Assembly: GCA_024195265.1 (NCBI GenBank)
Contig: JAJLRJ010000009.1
Span: 613,501 to 677,500, forward strand
Direction: 5' to 3'
Source of the DNA: Dendrophyllia cribrosa
Taxonomy: Eukaryota; Cnidaria; Anthozoa; Scleractinia; Dendrophylliidae
Length of the DNA stretch: 64,000 bases
Positions within the stretch are counted from its first letter, which is position 1; each line of letters opens with the position of its first letter. The notes under the pieces are model-generated. The model was given only the letters and a program-made list of their open reading frames with translations. It had not been told where the DNA came from and did no database searches. The position numbers and the translations under genes are program-made. Positions 51,301 through 62,033 of the stretch are shown in pieces.

Positions 51301-51350
51301 ATGCTGCCTAAAACGAGGCAAAGGACAGCGAGAATGGATTTGAAATCCAT
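39369..51350 (-). CDS. Secreted selenocysteine glutathione peroxidase
   Basis: Two coding exons on the minus strand: 51350-50877 and 39596-39369, phase 0, giving 233 residues. Residues 1-20 ([20 protein letters not shown]) are a signal peptide, as in GPx3-type enzymes. Codon 69 is TGA, in the motif [21 protein letters not shown], where the family has its catalytic selenocysteine. The frame stays open on both sides, so it is read as Sec, not stop. Other active-site residues are present: Gln107 in FPCNQFG, and Trp186-Asn187 in NWNFEK (exon 2). [17 protein letters not shown] is a family hallmark. The enzyme should reduce peroxides with glutathione or thioredoxin outside the cell. The 11.3-kb intron holds an LTR retrotransposon and several MITEs. 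An octamer ATGCAAAT lies at 51400-51407. No SECIS element could be identified by eye past the stop codon. Confidence 0.9.
39610..39896. other. Peroxidase intron, dispersed repeat fragment
   Basis: 39790-39870 carries CATCAGAGGATTCACTCTGG and CGAAACGTCAGCTTTTTAAT, a dispersed repeat-like stretch. No gene. Confidence 0.4.
39897..40992. mobile_element. TIR element with nested foldback and minisatellite
   Basis: The left end TTATCAACTCATGTTATGTT and the right end ACACAGCATCAGTTGATAA are imperfect inverted repeats of about 26 bp. The left part shares TTTAGTCTGATCACGAATGA with 6787-7010. In the middle (40084-40455) sits a second foldback with GC-rich ends and inverted GATGCTCCGCCC/GGGCGGAGCATC. 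The right part (40765-40985) is six tandem units of about 39 bp (TAAACATGTTTCGGTACTGG, TGTGAACACAGCATTACTC). No clean target duplication was found. Confidence 0.65.
42197..43124. mobile_element. TTAA-flanked MITE inside the LTR, GGTGACTCGACCCAG family
   Basis: 928 bp with inverted arms of about 270 bp starting GGTGACTCGACCCAG, flanked by TTAA at 42193-42196 and 43125-43128. The arms meet a 360-bp middle that contains no gene. The intact right LTR has a single TTAA at the same place (about 49180), i.e. the empty site. Confidence 0.9.
43219..43382. repeat. Interstitial telomeric repeat (TTAGGG)n
   Basis: About 164 bp of TTAGGG with some GGGG and AGAGG variants in the first third and last quarter and perfect hexamers in the middle. 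TTAGGG is the telomere repeat of cnidarians and most animals. It begins exactly where LTR copy A ends (CATTGTTA overlaps the first TTA) and is followed by the inner part of a second MITE. Confidence 0.95.
43383..44229. mobile_element. Second GGTGACTCGACCCAG MITE, inverted and left-truncated
   Basis: The right end is CTGGGTCGAGTCACC before TTAA at 44230. The middle (AATCAATTGTGGCCCTG onward) is the reverse of that in 42197-43124, and about 200 bp of extra middle sequence (from GATCTCGGTGAGCATTCGG) is absent from the first copy. The left arm is missing and telomere repeats stand in its place. Confidence 0.8.
44406..45032. other. Noncoding 3' part of the Gag-protease element
   Basis: No open frame. 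It holds two tandem copies of about 75 bp (44625-44775; GACGTCCTCGTCGAATAAAA and GACGCCCTCGTCGAATGAAA). A reverse transcriptase gene would be expected here in a full element and none is present. Confidence 0.7.
45033..48008 (-). CDS. Gag-protease polyprotein with C-terminal membrane segment
   Basis: Open from about 48008 to the stop at 45033, with no ATG near its start (the first usable codon overlapping the upstream stop is GTG at 47954). Counted from that codon (973 residues): acidic serine-rich start; Gag capsid-like region about 80-245 ([40 protein letters not shown]); CCHC zinc knuckle 382-395 ([14 protein letters not shown]); and a retropepsin with DTG at 676-678 and ILGRDFL at 748-754. 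One strongly hydrophobic segment at about 835-855 ([13 protein letters not shown]) is followed by a 120-residue tail. Gag and protease are standard for Ty3-type elements; the membrane segment and tail after the protease are not. Nothing is broken over almost 3 kb, which suggests recent activity or selection. Confidence 0.85.
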   Translation of the reverse strand, partial: QFQEENAEPRSNFSNKHIVIENDSCTSDSSTSDDEVSTTSEISEFSVESGDVRGESTSTSGQMASDDLHAFRNQMLDIQKQMCDQIKDQVVIAEPTLVKPTVFHGYENENVDRWLQRFTLYLANKRIPDTSKQAAIQLALHLSGPAESFYYILSSTVQGSYTDLRNSLRKRFAPAHRSLRLRQALSIRRQGPNERPIEKFLADLNEKFSCLDLRDEDKLSYLIQGLLADIQAEVLKKEPKTYTEAELAEDTARLINSIQQSMFQRREEDISRMVHQGSTSQPPVITHTGSVDDKKLLGVLADLSAAIKDIKGTPEAPIVQFSSPPISTVNGQSAIAALASSYSENQVNSEIQQLKDLLLDKIESQNRYFDARIRGLTRSNQCSYNQDQPRQRPRDGRPVCFYCNRVGHFLASCSDRRNAGPRPQNLPQYRWQGNNQPPSPDYNQQRHGDNGFTQNYNPSYGKVGKENYHEGPTRQDQADPRIAIVDEGWYDKEFCGALQPCKGKKSYLCRRSQFKHSELNNVVRTTKPNHVQKVQHSPAKLHKSTTEQHVLASLSNQQQPELVERSTQEVAISGNQVTNEPIRDQTYDLPSVPEEIKPIVDIVLRVIKHQTTSTTAVKTAKESELKDCQSSPGKDLVRDSNQVKPKQNKRSADPETAATVTSAPKQIPQRPQHASPHLQSSDLTAGQEVQTLVDTGGCFSCLDEQFLKKTYGQFLPKMTDGVLPSVQTVNGDRVPVLGMISVPIQLNGNEYFCNFHVMQNLTYKAILGRDFLQQNQALIDLENHSITFKSYTDVRKKRKSATCSPVMGSFSHQTRTSTSKDTRAVTGTDSESSSLTPNRKTAPRSQKKNGRVFSQFLLALICFVLYLLTASRTPMPQSNKPVVQDIFNHQDTKAQSRNIGVSIPVKQENHKEHYTVYRNEDESQRSRLFFKPTKDMVEVQRSSINAITGTSGYLTQENNAPQDLNHHESQLSDVQELTEEIVDLKTAPFRQ
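47954..48634 (-). CDS. Upstream ORF of the Gag-protease element
   Basis: 226 codons starting [20 protein letters not shown], basic first and then rich in serine, glutamate and glutamine (e.g. [19 protein letters not shown]). No domain recognised. Its stop TAG at 47956-47954 overlaps the downstream frame by about 55 nt in the -1 register, the arrangement used for frameshift fusion in many LTR elements. No classical slippery heptamer is visible in the overlap. It may be a Gag N-terminus (matrix-like) or a separate protein. Confidence 0.65.
   Translation of the reverse strand: MQSVRKVFSSRLHRYYLRSRKLNVSIVKSSTPKIDRNIQVNLSDEEREALFIELPFPSQEDKESGDEFQASSSPTQREVQQRRSTAFSCPEQANSTDREVVDISLDHSSESIVSPSVSEYEALSARQSLPCYRQSFLARSPNPAQHTSALNLKISVTQTTIQTKKDSDNQPSRPFINSPADFYTLIPQRINKQMRSQRNSQCIIEITSSSSKRRTQSPVVISATNT
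48812..49353 (-). repeat. 5' LTR of the Gag-protease element, intact
   Basis: 542 bp bounded by TGTGACG and CGTCACA. Just inside it on the coding strand is TTGGCAGAACCAGTGG, a possible tRNA primer site three to four bases from the LTR edge. It contains the uninterrupted TTAA site that carries MITEs in the other LTR. Confidence 0.85.
49358..49800. other. Peroxidase intron, dispersed repeat
   Basis: 49370-49500 (TTCTGAGTCTGTGGACGACA, ATACCATTTGTTATTC) is related to the 102-bp unit at 32707-33565. No gene is seen. Confidence 0.5.
49809..50331. mobile_element. TTAA-flanked MITE, AGTGCCCCTGTGATC family
   Basis: 523 bp with inverted arms of about 215 bp. Ends are AGTGCCCCTGTGATC and GATCACAGGGGCACT, flanked by TTAA (49805-49808 and 50332-50335). 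The arms contain TACTATTAGACTTTCTTACT and its inverse. The right arm has a small extra piece (AACCAAGCCTTGGAACAAGG). No coding capacity. Confidence 0.9.
50340..50876. other. Peroxidase intron 5' part
   Basis: No recognised gene. 50560-50700 looks like the end of a dispersed repeat. The splice donor GTAAG of the first coding exon lies at 50876-50872 on the minus strand. Confidence 0.4.
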
Positions 51351-51904
51351 CGTCTTCGCTCGTTCACCCGGAACACCGCGCTTTGATAAGCCTATATGTA
51401 TGCAAATGTGTGTGATCCTTGTCTTTAAAGGAATAAAGTAATAAATATGCATATGGAAGTATGTGCACCTGCCTGAAAAGATGATAACGAGAAAGCAGTC
51501 TTTTCTATTCATATCTCCCTTGTCATCGCATCCTTTTTAACTAAGCAAATAGGAATACGACTTCCCTAAAAAAAAAAGATGCGGATAAGAAAAAAACATT
51601 TGTCGAAGACTACTCTCTTTTTAATTATTGGCAAAACAAGGCTTCTCACGTCCATAATTTGTTGTAAATGTAATCAATATTTATTTAAGCTTTAATTGTT
51701 GAAGAGCTAGAGTTAAAAAGCCTTTCTGATACATCAAAATGCAGAAAACAGTAACATCTGTCAGACTGCTGTTTATGACGCCACTTTGTAAAATTTATTA
51801 CTTTTATTTAACTCATTGCCTGAGAGTCTGATTATATCTATTTCCATATTTCACCGCACGACTTGTCAATGTTGTGTTAGACGTTGTACTTTATACTGAA
51901 TTCT
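51351..51904. promoter_or_regulatory. Upstream region of the peroxidase gene
   Basis: Contains the octamer ATGCAAAT at 51400-51407, next to CCTATATGTA, which on the minus strand gives a weak TATA-like TACATATAGG. It then runs into the 42-bp repeat array. No other gene seen. Promoter assignment is inference from position. Confidence 0.4.
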
Positions 51905-54900
51905 ACGCGCATTTTGATTGGTCATTACATATGATCCATTAGAGTACAGACGCATTTTGATTGGTCATTACATATGATCATTAGAGTACAGACGCATTTT
52001 GATTGGTTATTACATATGATCATTAGAGTACAAGCGCATTTTGATTGGTTATTACACATGATCATTAGAGTACAGACGCATTTTGATTGGTCATTTCATA
52101 TGATCATTAGAGTACAAGCGCATTTTGATTGGTTATTACATATGATCATTAGAGTACAAGCGCATTTTGATTGGTTATTACATATGATCATTAGAGTACA
52201 GACGCATTTTGATTGGTCATTACATATGATCATTAGAGTACAGACGCATTTTGATTGGTTATTACATATGATCATTAGAGTACAGACGCATTTTGATTGG
52301 TTATTACATATGATCATTAGAGTACAAGCGCATTTTGATTGGTTATTACACATGATCATTAGAGTACAGACGCATTTTGATTGGTTATTACATATGATCA
52401 TTACAGTACAAGCGCATTTTGATTGGTTATTACACATGATCATTAGAGTACAGACGCATTTTGATTGGTTATTACATATGATCATTAGAGTACAGACGCA
52501 TTTTGATTGGTTATTACATATGATCATTAGAGTACAGACGCATTTTGATTGGTTATTACATATGATCATTAGAGTACAGACGCATTTTGATTGGTTATTA
52601 CATATGATCATTAGAGTACAGACGCATTTTGATTGGTTATTACACATGATCATTAGAGTACAGACGCATTTTGATTGGTTATTACATATGATCATTAGAG
52701 TACAGACGCATTTTGATTGGTTATTACATATGATCATTAGAGTACAGACGCATTTTGATTGGTTATTACATATGATCATTAGAGTACAGACGCATTTTGA
52801 TTGGTTATTACATATGATCATTAGAGTACAGACGCATTTTGATTGGTTATTACATATGATCATTAGAGTACAGACGCATTTTGATTGGTTATTACATATG
52901 ATTATTAGAGTACAGACGCATTTTGATTGGTTATTACATATGATCATTAGAGTACAGACGCATTTTGATTGGTTATTACATATGATCATTAGAGTACAGA
53001 CGCATTTTGATTGGTTATTACACATGATCATTAGAGTACAGACGCATTTTGATTGGTCATTACATATGATCATTAGAGTACAGACGCATTTTCATTGGTC
53101 ATTACATATGATCATTAGAGTACAGACGCATTTTGATTGGTTATTACATATGATCATTAGAGTACAGACGCATTTTGATTGGTTATTACACATGATCATT
53201 AGAGTACAGACGCATTTTGATTGGTTATTACATATGATCATTAGAGTACAGACGCATTTTGATTGGTTATTACATATGATCATTAGAGTACAGACGCATT
53301 TTGATTGGTTATTACATATGATCATTAGAGTACAGACGCATTTTGATTGGTTATTACATATGATCATTAGAGTACAGACGCATTTTGATTGGTTATTACA
53401 TATGATCATTAGAGTACAGACGCATTTTGATTGGTTATTACATATGATCATTAGAGTACAGACGCATTTTGATTGGTTATTACATATGATCATTAGAGTA
53501 CAGACGCATTTTGATTGGTTATTACATATGATCATTAGAGTACAGACGCATTTTGATTGGTTATTACATATGATCATTAGAGTACAGACGCATTTTGATT
53601 GGTTATTACATATGATCATTAGAGTACAGACGCATTTTGATTGGTCATTACATATGATCATTAGAGTACAGACGCATTTTGATTGGTTATTACATATGAT
53701 CATTAGAGTACAGACGCATTTTGATTGGTTATTACATATGATCATTAGAGTACAGACGCATTTTGATTGGTTATTACATATGATCATTAGAGTACAGACG
53801 CATTTTGATTGGTTATTACATATGATCATTAGAGTACAGACGCATTTTGATTGGTTATTACACATGATCATTAGAGTACAGACGCATTTTGATTGGTCAT
53901 TACATATGATCATTAGAGTACAGACGCATTTTCATTGGTCATTACATACGATCATTAGAGTACAGACGCATTTTGATTGGTTATTACATATGATCATTAG
54001 AATACAGACGCATTTTGATTGGTTATTACATATGATCATTAGAGTACAGACGCATTTTGAATGGTTATTACATATGATCATTAGAGTACAGACGCATTTT
54101 GATTGGTTATTACATATGATCATTAGAGTACAGACGCATTTTGATTGGTCATTACATATGATCATTAGAGTACAGACGCATTTTGATTGGTCATTACATA
54201 TGATCATTAGAGTACAGACGCATTTTGATTGGTCATTACATATGATCATTAGAGTACAGACGCATTTTGATTGGTTATTACATATGATCATTAGAATACA
54301 GACGCATTTTGATTGGTCATTACATATGATCATTAGAATACAGACGCATTTTTATTGGTTATTACATATGATCATTAGAGTACAGACGCATTTTGATTGG
54401 TTATTACATATGATCATTAGAGTACAGACGCATTTTGATTGGTTATTACATATGATCATTAGAGTACAGACGCATTTTGATTGGTCATTACATATGATCA
54501 TTAGAGTACAGACGCATTTTGATTGGTTATTACACATGATCATTAGAGTACAGACGCATTTTGATTGGTCATTACATATGATCATTAGAGTACAGACGCA
54601 TTTTGATTGGTTATTACACATGATCATTAGAGTACAGACGCATTTTGAATGGTTATTACATATGATCATTAGAGTACAGACGCATTTTGATTGGTTATTA
54701 CATATGATCATTAGAGTACAGACGCATTTTGATTGGTTATTACATATGATCATTAGAGTACAAGCGCATTTTGATTGGTTATTACATATGATCATTAGAG
54801 TACAGACGCATTTTGATTGGTTATTACATATGATCATTAGAGTACAGACGCATTTTGATTGGTCATTACATATGATCATTAGAGTACAGACGCATTTTGA

Positions 54901-57900
54901 TTAGTCATTACATATGATCATTAGAGTACAGACGCATTTTGATTGGTTATTACATATGATCATTAGAGTACAGACGCATTTTGATTGGTTATTACATATG
55001 ATCATTAGAGTACAGACGCATTTTGATTGGTCATTACATATGAACATTAGAGTACAGACGCATTTTGATTGGTTATTACATATGATCATTAGAGTACAAG
55101 CGCATTTTGATTGGTTATTACATATGATCATTAGAGTACAGACGCATTTTGATTGGTTATTACATATGATCATTAGAGTACAGACGCATTTTGATTGGTT
55201 ATTACATATGATCATTAGAGTACAGACGCATTTTGATTGGTTATTACATATGATCATTAGAATACAGACGCATTTTGATTGGTCATTACATATGATCATT
55301 AGAATACAGACGCATTTTTATTGGTTATTACATATGATCATTAGAGTACAGACGCATTTTGATTGGTTATTACATATGATCATTAGAGTACAGACGCATT
55401 TTGATTGGTTATTACATATGATCATTAGAGTACAGACGCATTTTGATTGGTCATTACATATGATCATTAGAGTACAGACGCATTTTGATTGGTTATTACA
55501 CATGATCATTAGAGTACAGACGCATTTTGATTGGTCATTACATATGATCATTAGAGTACAGACGCATTTTGATTGGTTATTACACATGATCATTAGAGTA
55601 CAGACGCATTTTGAATGGTTATTACATATGATCATTAGAGTACAGACGCATTTTGATTGGTTATTACATATGATCATTAGAGTACAGACGCATTTTGATT
55701 GGTTATTACATATGATCATTAGAGTACAAGCGCATTTTGATTGGTTATTACATATGATCATTAGAGTACAGACGCATTTTGATTGGTTATTACATATGAT
55801 CATTAGAGTACAGACGCATTTTGATTGGTCATTACATATGATCATTAGAGTACAGACGCATTTTGATTAGTCATTACATATGATCATTAGAGTACAGACG
55901 CATTTTGATTGGTTATTACATATGATCATTAGAGTACAGACGCATTTTGATTGGTTATTACATATGATCATTAGAGTACAGACGCATTTTGATTGGTCAT
56001 TACATATGAACATTAGAGTACAGACGCATTTTGATTGGTTATTACATATGATCATTAGAGTACAAGCGCATTTTGATTGGTTATTACATATGATCATTAG
56101 AGTACAGACGCATTTTGATTGGTTATTACATATGATCATTAGAGTACAGACGCATTTTGATTGGTTATTACATATGATCATTAGAGTACAGACGCATTTT
56201 GATTGGTTATTACATATGATCATTAGAGTACAGACGCATTTTGATTGGTCATTACATATGATCATTAGAGTACAGACGCATTTTGATTGGTTATTACATA
56301 TGATCATTAGAGTACAGACGCATTTTGATTGGTTATTACATATGATCATTAGAGTACAGACGCATTTTGATTGGTTATTACATATGATCATTAGAGTACA
56401 GACGCATTTTGATTGGTTATTACATATGATCATTAGAGTACAGACGCATTTTGATTGGTTATTACATATGATCATTAGAGTACAGACGCATTTTGATTGG
56501 TTATTACATATGATCATTAGAGTACAGACGCATTTTGATTGGTCATTACATATGATCATTAGAGTACAGACGCATTTTGATTGGTTATTACATATGATCA
56601 TTAGAGTACAGACGCATTTTGATTGGTTATTACATATGATCATTAGAGTACAAGCGCATTTTGATTGGTTATTACATATGATCATTAGAGTACAGACGCA
56701 TTTTGATTGGTTATTACATATGATCATTAGAGTACAGACGCATTTTGATTGGTCATTACATATGATCATTAGAGTACAGACGCATTTTGATTGGTTATTA
56801 CATATGATCATTAGAGTACAAGCGCATTTTGATTGGTTATTACATATGATCATTAGAGTACAGACGCATTTTGATTGGTTATTACATATGATCATTAGAG
56901 TACAGACGCATTTTGATTGGTTATTACATATGATCATTAGAGTACAGACGCATTTTGATTGGTCATTACATATGATCATTAGAGTACAGACGCATTTTGA
57001 TTGGTTATTACATATGATCATTAGAGTACAAGCGCATTTTGATTGGTTATTACATATGATCATTAGAGTACAGACGCATTTTGATTGGTCATTACATATG
57101 ATCATTAGAGAACAGACGCATTTTGATTGGTTATTACATATGATCATTAGAGTACAGACGCATTTTGATTGGTTATTACATATGATCATTAGAGTACAGA
57201 CGCATTTTGATTGGTTATTACATATGATCATTAGAATACAGACGCATTTTGATTGGTTATTACATATGATCATTAGAGTACAGACGCATTTTGATTGGTT
57301 ATTACATATGATCATTAGAGTACAGACGCATTTTGATTGGTCATTACATATGATCATTAGAGTACAGACGCATTTTGATTGGTTATTACATATGATCATT
57401 AGAGTACAGACGCATTTTGATTGGTTATTACATATGATCATTAGAGTACAAGCGCATTTTGATTGGTTATTACATATGATCATTAGAGTACAGACGCATT
57501 TTGATTGGTTATTACATATGATCATTAGAGTACAGACGCATTTTGATTGGTCATTACATATGATCATTAGAGTACAGACGCATTTTGATTGGTTATTACA
57601 TATGATCATTAGAGTACAAGCGCATTTTGATTGGTTATTACATATGATCATTAGAGTACAGACGCATTTTGATTGGTTATTACATATGATCATTAGAGTA
57701 CAGACGCATTTTGATTGGTTATTACATATGATCATTAGAGTACAGACGCATTTTGATTGGTCATTACATATGATCATTAGAGTACAGACGCATTTTGATT
57801 GGTTATTACATATGATCATTAGAGTACAAGCGCATTTTGATTGGTTATTACATATGATCATTAGAGTACAGACGCATTTTGATTGGTCATTACATATGAT

Positions 57901-58290
57901 CATTAGAGTACAGACGCATTTTGATTGGTTATTACATATGATCATTAGAGTACAGACGCATTTTGATTGGTTATTACATATGATCATTAGAGTACAGACG
58001 CATTTTGATTGGTTATTACATATGATCATTAGAATACAGACGCATTTTGATTGGTTATTACATATGATCATTAGAGTACAGACGCATTTTGATTGGTTAT
58101 TACATATGATCATTAGAGTACAGACGCATTTTGATTGGTCATTACATATGATCATTAGAGTACAGACGCATTTTGATTGGTTATTACATATGATCATTAG
58201 AGTAGAAGCGCATTTTGATTGGTTATTACATATGATCATTAGAGTACAAGCGCATTTTGATTGGTTATTACATATGATCATTACACTACA
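51905..58290. repeat. 42-bp satellite array, about 152 units
   Basis: Unit parts: GTACAGACGCATTTTGATTGG and TTATTACATATGATCATTAGA; variants are TTATT/TCATT, CAGACG/CAAGCG and TATATG-type/CACATG. The minus strand of each unit reads AACCAATCA or GACCAATCA. Larger duplications are visible from rare variants: 840 bp (TTCATTGG at 53091 and 53931), 966 bp (TTAGTCATT at 54901 and 55867; TGAACATT at 55042 and 56008) and 798 bp (AGAATACAG at 57233 and 58031). These equal 20, 23 and 19 units. The many long open frames on both strands are by-products of a period divisible by three. Confidence 0.98.
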
Positions 58291-59267
58291 GACAAACAGC
58301 TGACGTCATGGAGAATTTGTTTTCTCTGTTTCGTCCAACATGGCGGACAGTTTTGAAAATATGAACGACATTAATGGTCACCTGCGTTACCCATGGAGGG
58401 TGGGGAGCTGGACGCAGTGGGTGGGGGTTTAATTTGGTGGAGGAGAGGGGAGGGACTCGAGCTGCCTCAAAGAAGCCTTGCTTTGTATTCAAAACAAGAA
58501 AAATTTCACAGTGAATTAATTCAAGAATACAATTTACGTTCTTATTTTCTTTTAAAGTTTGTTGCCAAAAAACCGTTTTTCTTTCTGGATCATGTGCAAA
58601 ATTCATCTCTTTGCAATGCCGTCGGGATATTCAATTTCGTTCATTTCTATTTTTGTTCATAAGGCATGGTACGGGTGATATGATGTCTTCAGGAAGCGCA
58701 GTGTATTAAGGACGGGTGACATAAATATTCAGTAGTTGCTAATAAGGTAAGTTACGATTTCAATCAGTAGCATCAGGAATTTTTAAAAGGTCAAGAAATG
58801 TTTTGAGCTGCCTGCTTATTCGGTAAAATCTAGTTCAATTGCTACATTTCATCAGGACTCACTCAGTCTGAGTCGGGATGAATTAGCACATTAGTAAATG
58901 TCATAAAGTCAATATTTTACTGTCAATTGACGTATGAATAATGCTTTTCTGTTTTTTGAGACTCGATCGGCTAATTTCGCGAAGGGAACTGCGTGGCACA
59001 ACGAGAAGACGGTGAAAAGTGAATAAGAAGTGAATAAGAACTGTGCTGTTCAAAAGTCGGGATCTACAGAGCTTGAAGCTGAAGGTCGGCATTATATGGT
59101 GGTTTTACACTCTAAAACTGAAGAACTCTTGTCAGTATTAATATTAAAAACTAGCCGCTTTACTCTTTCTGGGCATCCTCTTAATGAAGACAAAAAAGTC
59201 GGCGCATGCAGCTATCCGTAACTCAACCGAGCTGTCAGTAAGTTTATAAGAAATTGTAGGTTACTTC

Positions 59268-59562
59268 CATATAAAAATGACGGAGGAGAGCGTCGTACCT
59301 TTAGGGGTCAAAATTTGTGGAGTGGTACGGCTTAGAGTAGTAAAATCTAAAATGACCACCGTTAGAATTATCTCGGAACCTTTCAGGGATCGAATTGAAC
59401 CGAAAAATATGGCAGAATATGACATGTGTTGTTTTAGAATTGGTACCTCTTAGGGGTGAAAATGAATTTGAGCCACACCCGCAAAACGAGATTCTGGTAC
59501 CTTTTACGGCGTTTTTCGCAAATTTCCGAAGATCGTCCCCGTCATTTTTATATGGGATGCCC
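59268..59562. mobile_element. MITE with TTCCATATAAAAATGACGG ends
   Basis: Begins TTCCATATAAAAATGACGG and ends with the inverted CCGTCATTTTTATATGGGA. Related pieces are at 5470-5620 and 18400-18580. A poly-C tract follows. No coding capacity; the target duplication is unclear. Confidence 0.7.
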
Positions 59563-61896
59563 CCCACCCCCCCCCCCCCCCCACCCCACCCCACCCCCAT
59601 TCTGAGTAAAGCGGAAACAAGTTAAAAAGGTCAGATATCTATTTGGATCGTTGTTTGCATTCAACAACACGAAAGATTTCACAGAAATTAATTCAAAAAT
59701 GTTAGTTGCGTTCTACTTTTTTTCTACTATAGTTTGTCGCATTTTTTTACTGGATCTCTTGCTTAATTTGTTTCTTCGTAATGGAAGGATATTTAATTTC
59801 CTTCATGGCTTTTATTTCTATTTTGTTTTGTTGATGATGCCTCCAGACTCACTCAGACCCGGCAGCACTATGCTATGACAAAAATATTTACTTGTTGCTA
59901 AAAAAGGTAAGTTAAGATTTCGGTCAGTAAAATTAGGAATTTAAAGGTCAGAAAAAATATTGTTTAGATCTGAGCTGCCTGCTCATTCGCTAAATCTCGC
60001 TTAATTGCCACATGATTTTTTTTTCGCTTAGTTAAGTTGCGAATTTGCTTTTAATTTGTAATTATATTAGTTTTATTGAAGCGTTCATTTTTAACAACAA
60101 TTATGAGTTTTAAAAGACCCTTCTCCTGCGGAGACTCGAGCTACTTAATGCAAACATTCGTTGAAATATTCAACTTGCTCTCGGGTAACGCGAAACCTTT
60201 AATATTCCTTTACAGAACTGTTTTATATACAACAAAATAAAATACCTAAGTAATGTCCTCGGGCCGAAAACAAAACCGTCCTCTGTATACCATGATTTTT
60301 TAATGAAGAAATTAGAGTGCATGGCTCGGTGTAGCGAGCTTTTGATTTTGTTCCGTCAGGACTAAGGACTAAGTTTTGTCCATATAGATAAGTTTTATAA
60401 GTTTTACAAGTAAATAAGAAGGAAAGGACCGCGAACGAAAATGCTGCTGGTGTACGTAGGATCTGGAGAGATCTAGTCAGCCAAAAATAGAGATAAAATC
60501 ATTGAAACCGGCAGAAGCAATGCTGATACTACGTAGAACATTTAACGTGACAACGACACGATAGAGCCCAAACTGAAAGCCAAAATGCAACCGTGGACAA
60601 CTGTTTCGACCTGGTTGGGTCTCGTCAGCACGGTGTATCGGCAAAAAGATAGAAAAACTAGCGCGAACGCCAATTCTAAATTTTACCCTCGATTAACAAG
60701 ATTTTTGTTGTTGTTACTTTTCTCATAAGACTCGATCGACCTAATTTAAGGGGGAATTTCAGTGGCATAACGAGTATGGTGTATTATAATTCCGGGTTAA
60801 GCAGAAAGCTATATATTTATAGTTTGTTGGTCAAAAGCAACCCGTGTTATTTTTATAATGAATCTCGCGCTTAATTTATTTCTCCTTGCGATGAAAAAAA
60901 TAATCAATTTCTTTTAATTATTTCTGTTTAGTTCCGTCGATGATGTCTTCAGGAAGTACAGCGTACGTCGGTACGGGAGAAAAAAAAAACATTCAATTGT
61001 TTCTAAGAAGGTAAGCTAATATTTCAATCAATAAAATTAGTTATTTTAAAAGGATCAAAGAATATATTGTTTCGATTTGAGTGCCTGAAGTGAAGCGTTC
61101 TAACCTAACCGAGCTTTCGCTTTGTTCGTAAAATATTGTTTATAAAATAAGAATTCAACGCAAATTACCCGTGATCAGACTTTTGGCCAAACGAGGAAGA
61201 AATAACATTTTATACTTTCAGCCAATTTTTATTACTTCTTGCGAATTGTTTTTCCAGAATGGATCCCGTTCGTTCTTTAACTTTTCAGAACGCGGAAGAT
61301 TTTATTTGTTGGGATCATTAAAAAACTTAAGTTTTCTATAATGAAATGCCGCGCCGTCCTTTCACAACACGAGAAAATTAACTTTTTATAGAGAGAAAAA
61401 AATTTTTGGGGGTACGAAAATGGCCAGCTAACTTAAAGCAATTAATTCAGCTATCCTCGCAAGAGAGAGCTACTAGAGCTACTAACTACTACTAGCTACT
61501 GTAGAGGTTCTCTCCCGGCATGCTTTCTTGAGAAATCGGGCAGTATATTAAAGACACATACGTGGCGTGTAATGATGAGAGAGATGAGAGCGCGAGAAAA
61601 GTCTCCGGCACCCAGGGTATAATTCAGCTAGATTCTAAACAGATCAAACCGTATTAGGTTCATAATCATTGCGCAGTGTTTCTCTCTCACAACTCTCTCT
61701 CAGTCGACCAAAGTAAGGGAATTTGGCAAGGAAACTAAATTGTACTTATTACTGTAAAGTATTTCGTTACTGGGCGTCTGTGAAGTCCTTTACAATTCAA
61801 CAGGCGACCAACCAGACTCGACTACACTGTCTACACTTCTCTGCTATCAGTGCAAACTGAATACACCACAAAACGGAATAACAATACGAAAACGCT

Positions 61897-62033
61897 ATAG
61901 AGGTTTTGCACGGCAGCCATGTTGCATGACAGGAACAATGAAAATGTTTTGCATTAGAAAGAACATTCTTTCCCATAGGGAAAAGAATCTATTGTCCCTG
62001 CCATGCAACATGGCTGCCGTGCAAAACCTCTAT
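61897..62033. repeat. 137-bp foldback MITE
   Basis: ATAGAGGTTTTGCACGGCAG and CCATGTTGCATG at the left are mirrored by CATGCAACATGG and CTGCCGTGCAAAACCTCTAT at the right. The arms are 32 bp and almost perfect, with a 70-bp middle. It ends about 540 bp before the CTHRC1-like start codon. Confidence 0.8.

Noticed and set aside
51974..58303. Open frames of up to 976 codons on both strands with 14-residue repeats
   Set aside because: The 42-bp period is divisible by three and the unit lacks stops in these frames. Both strands are open at once, which argues against coding.
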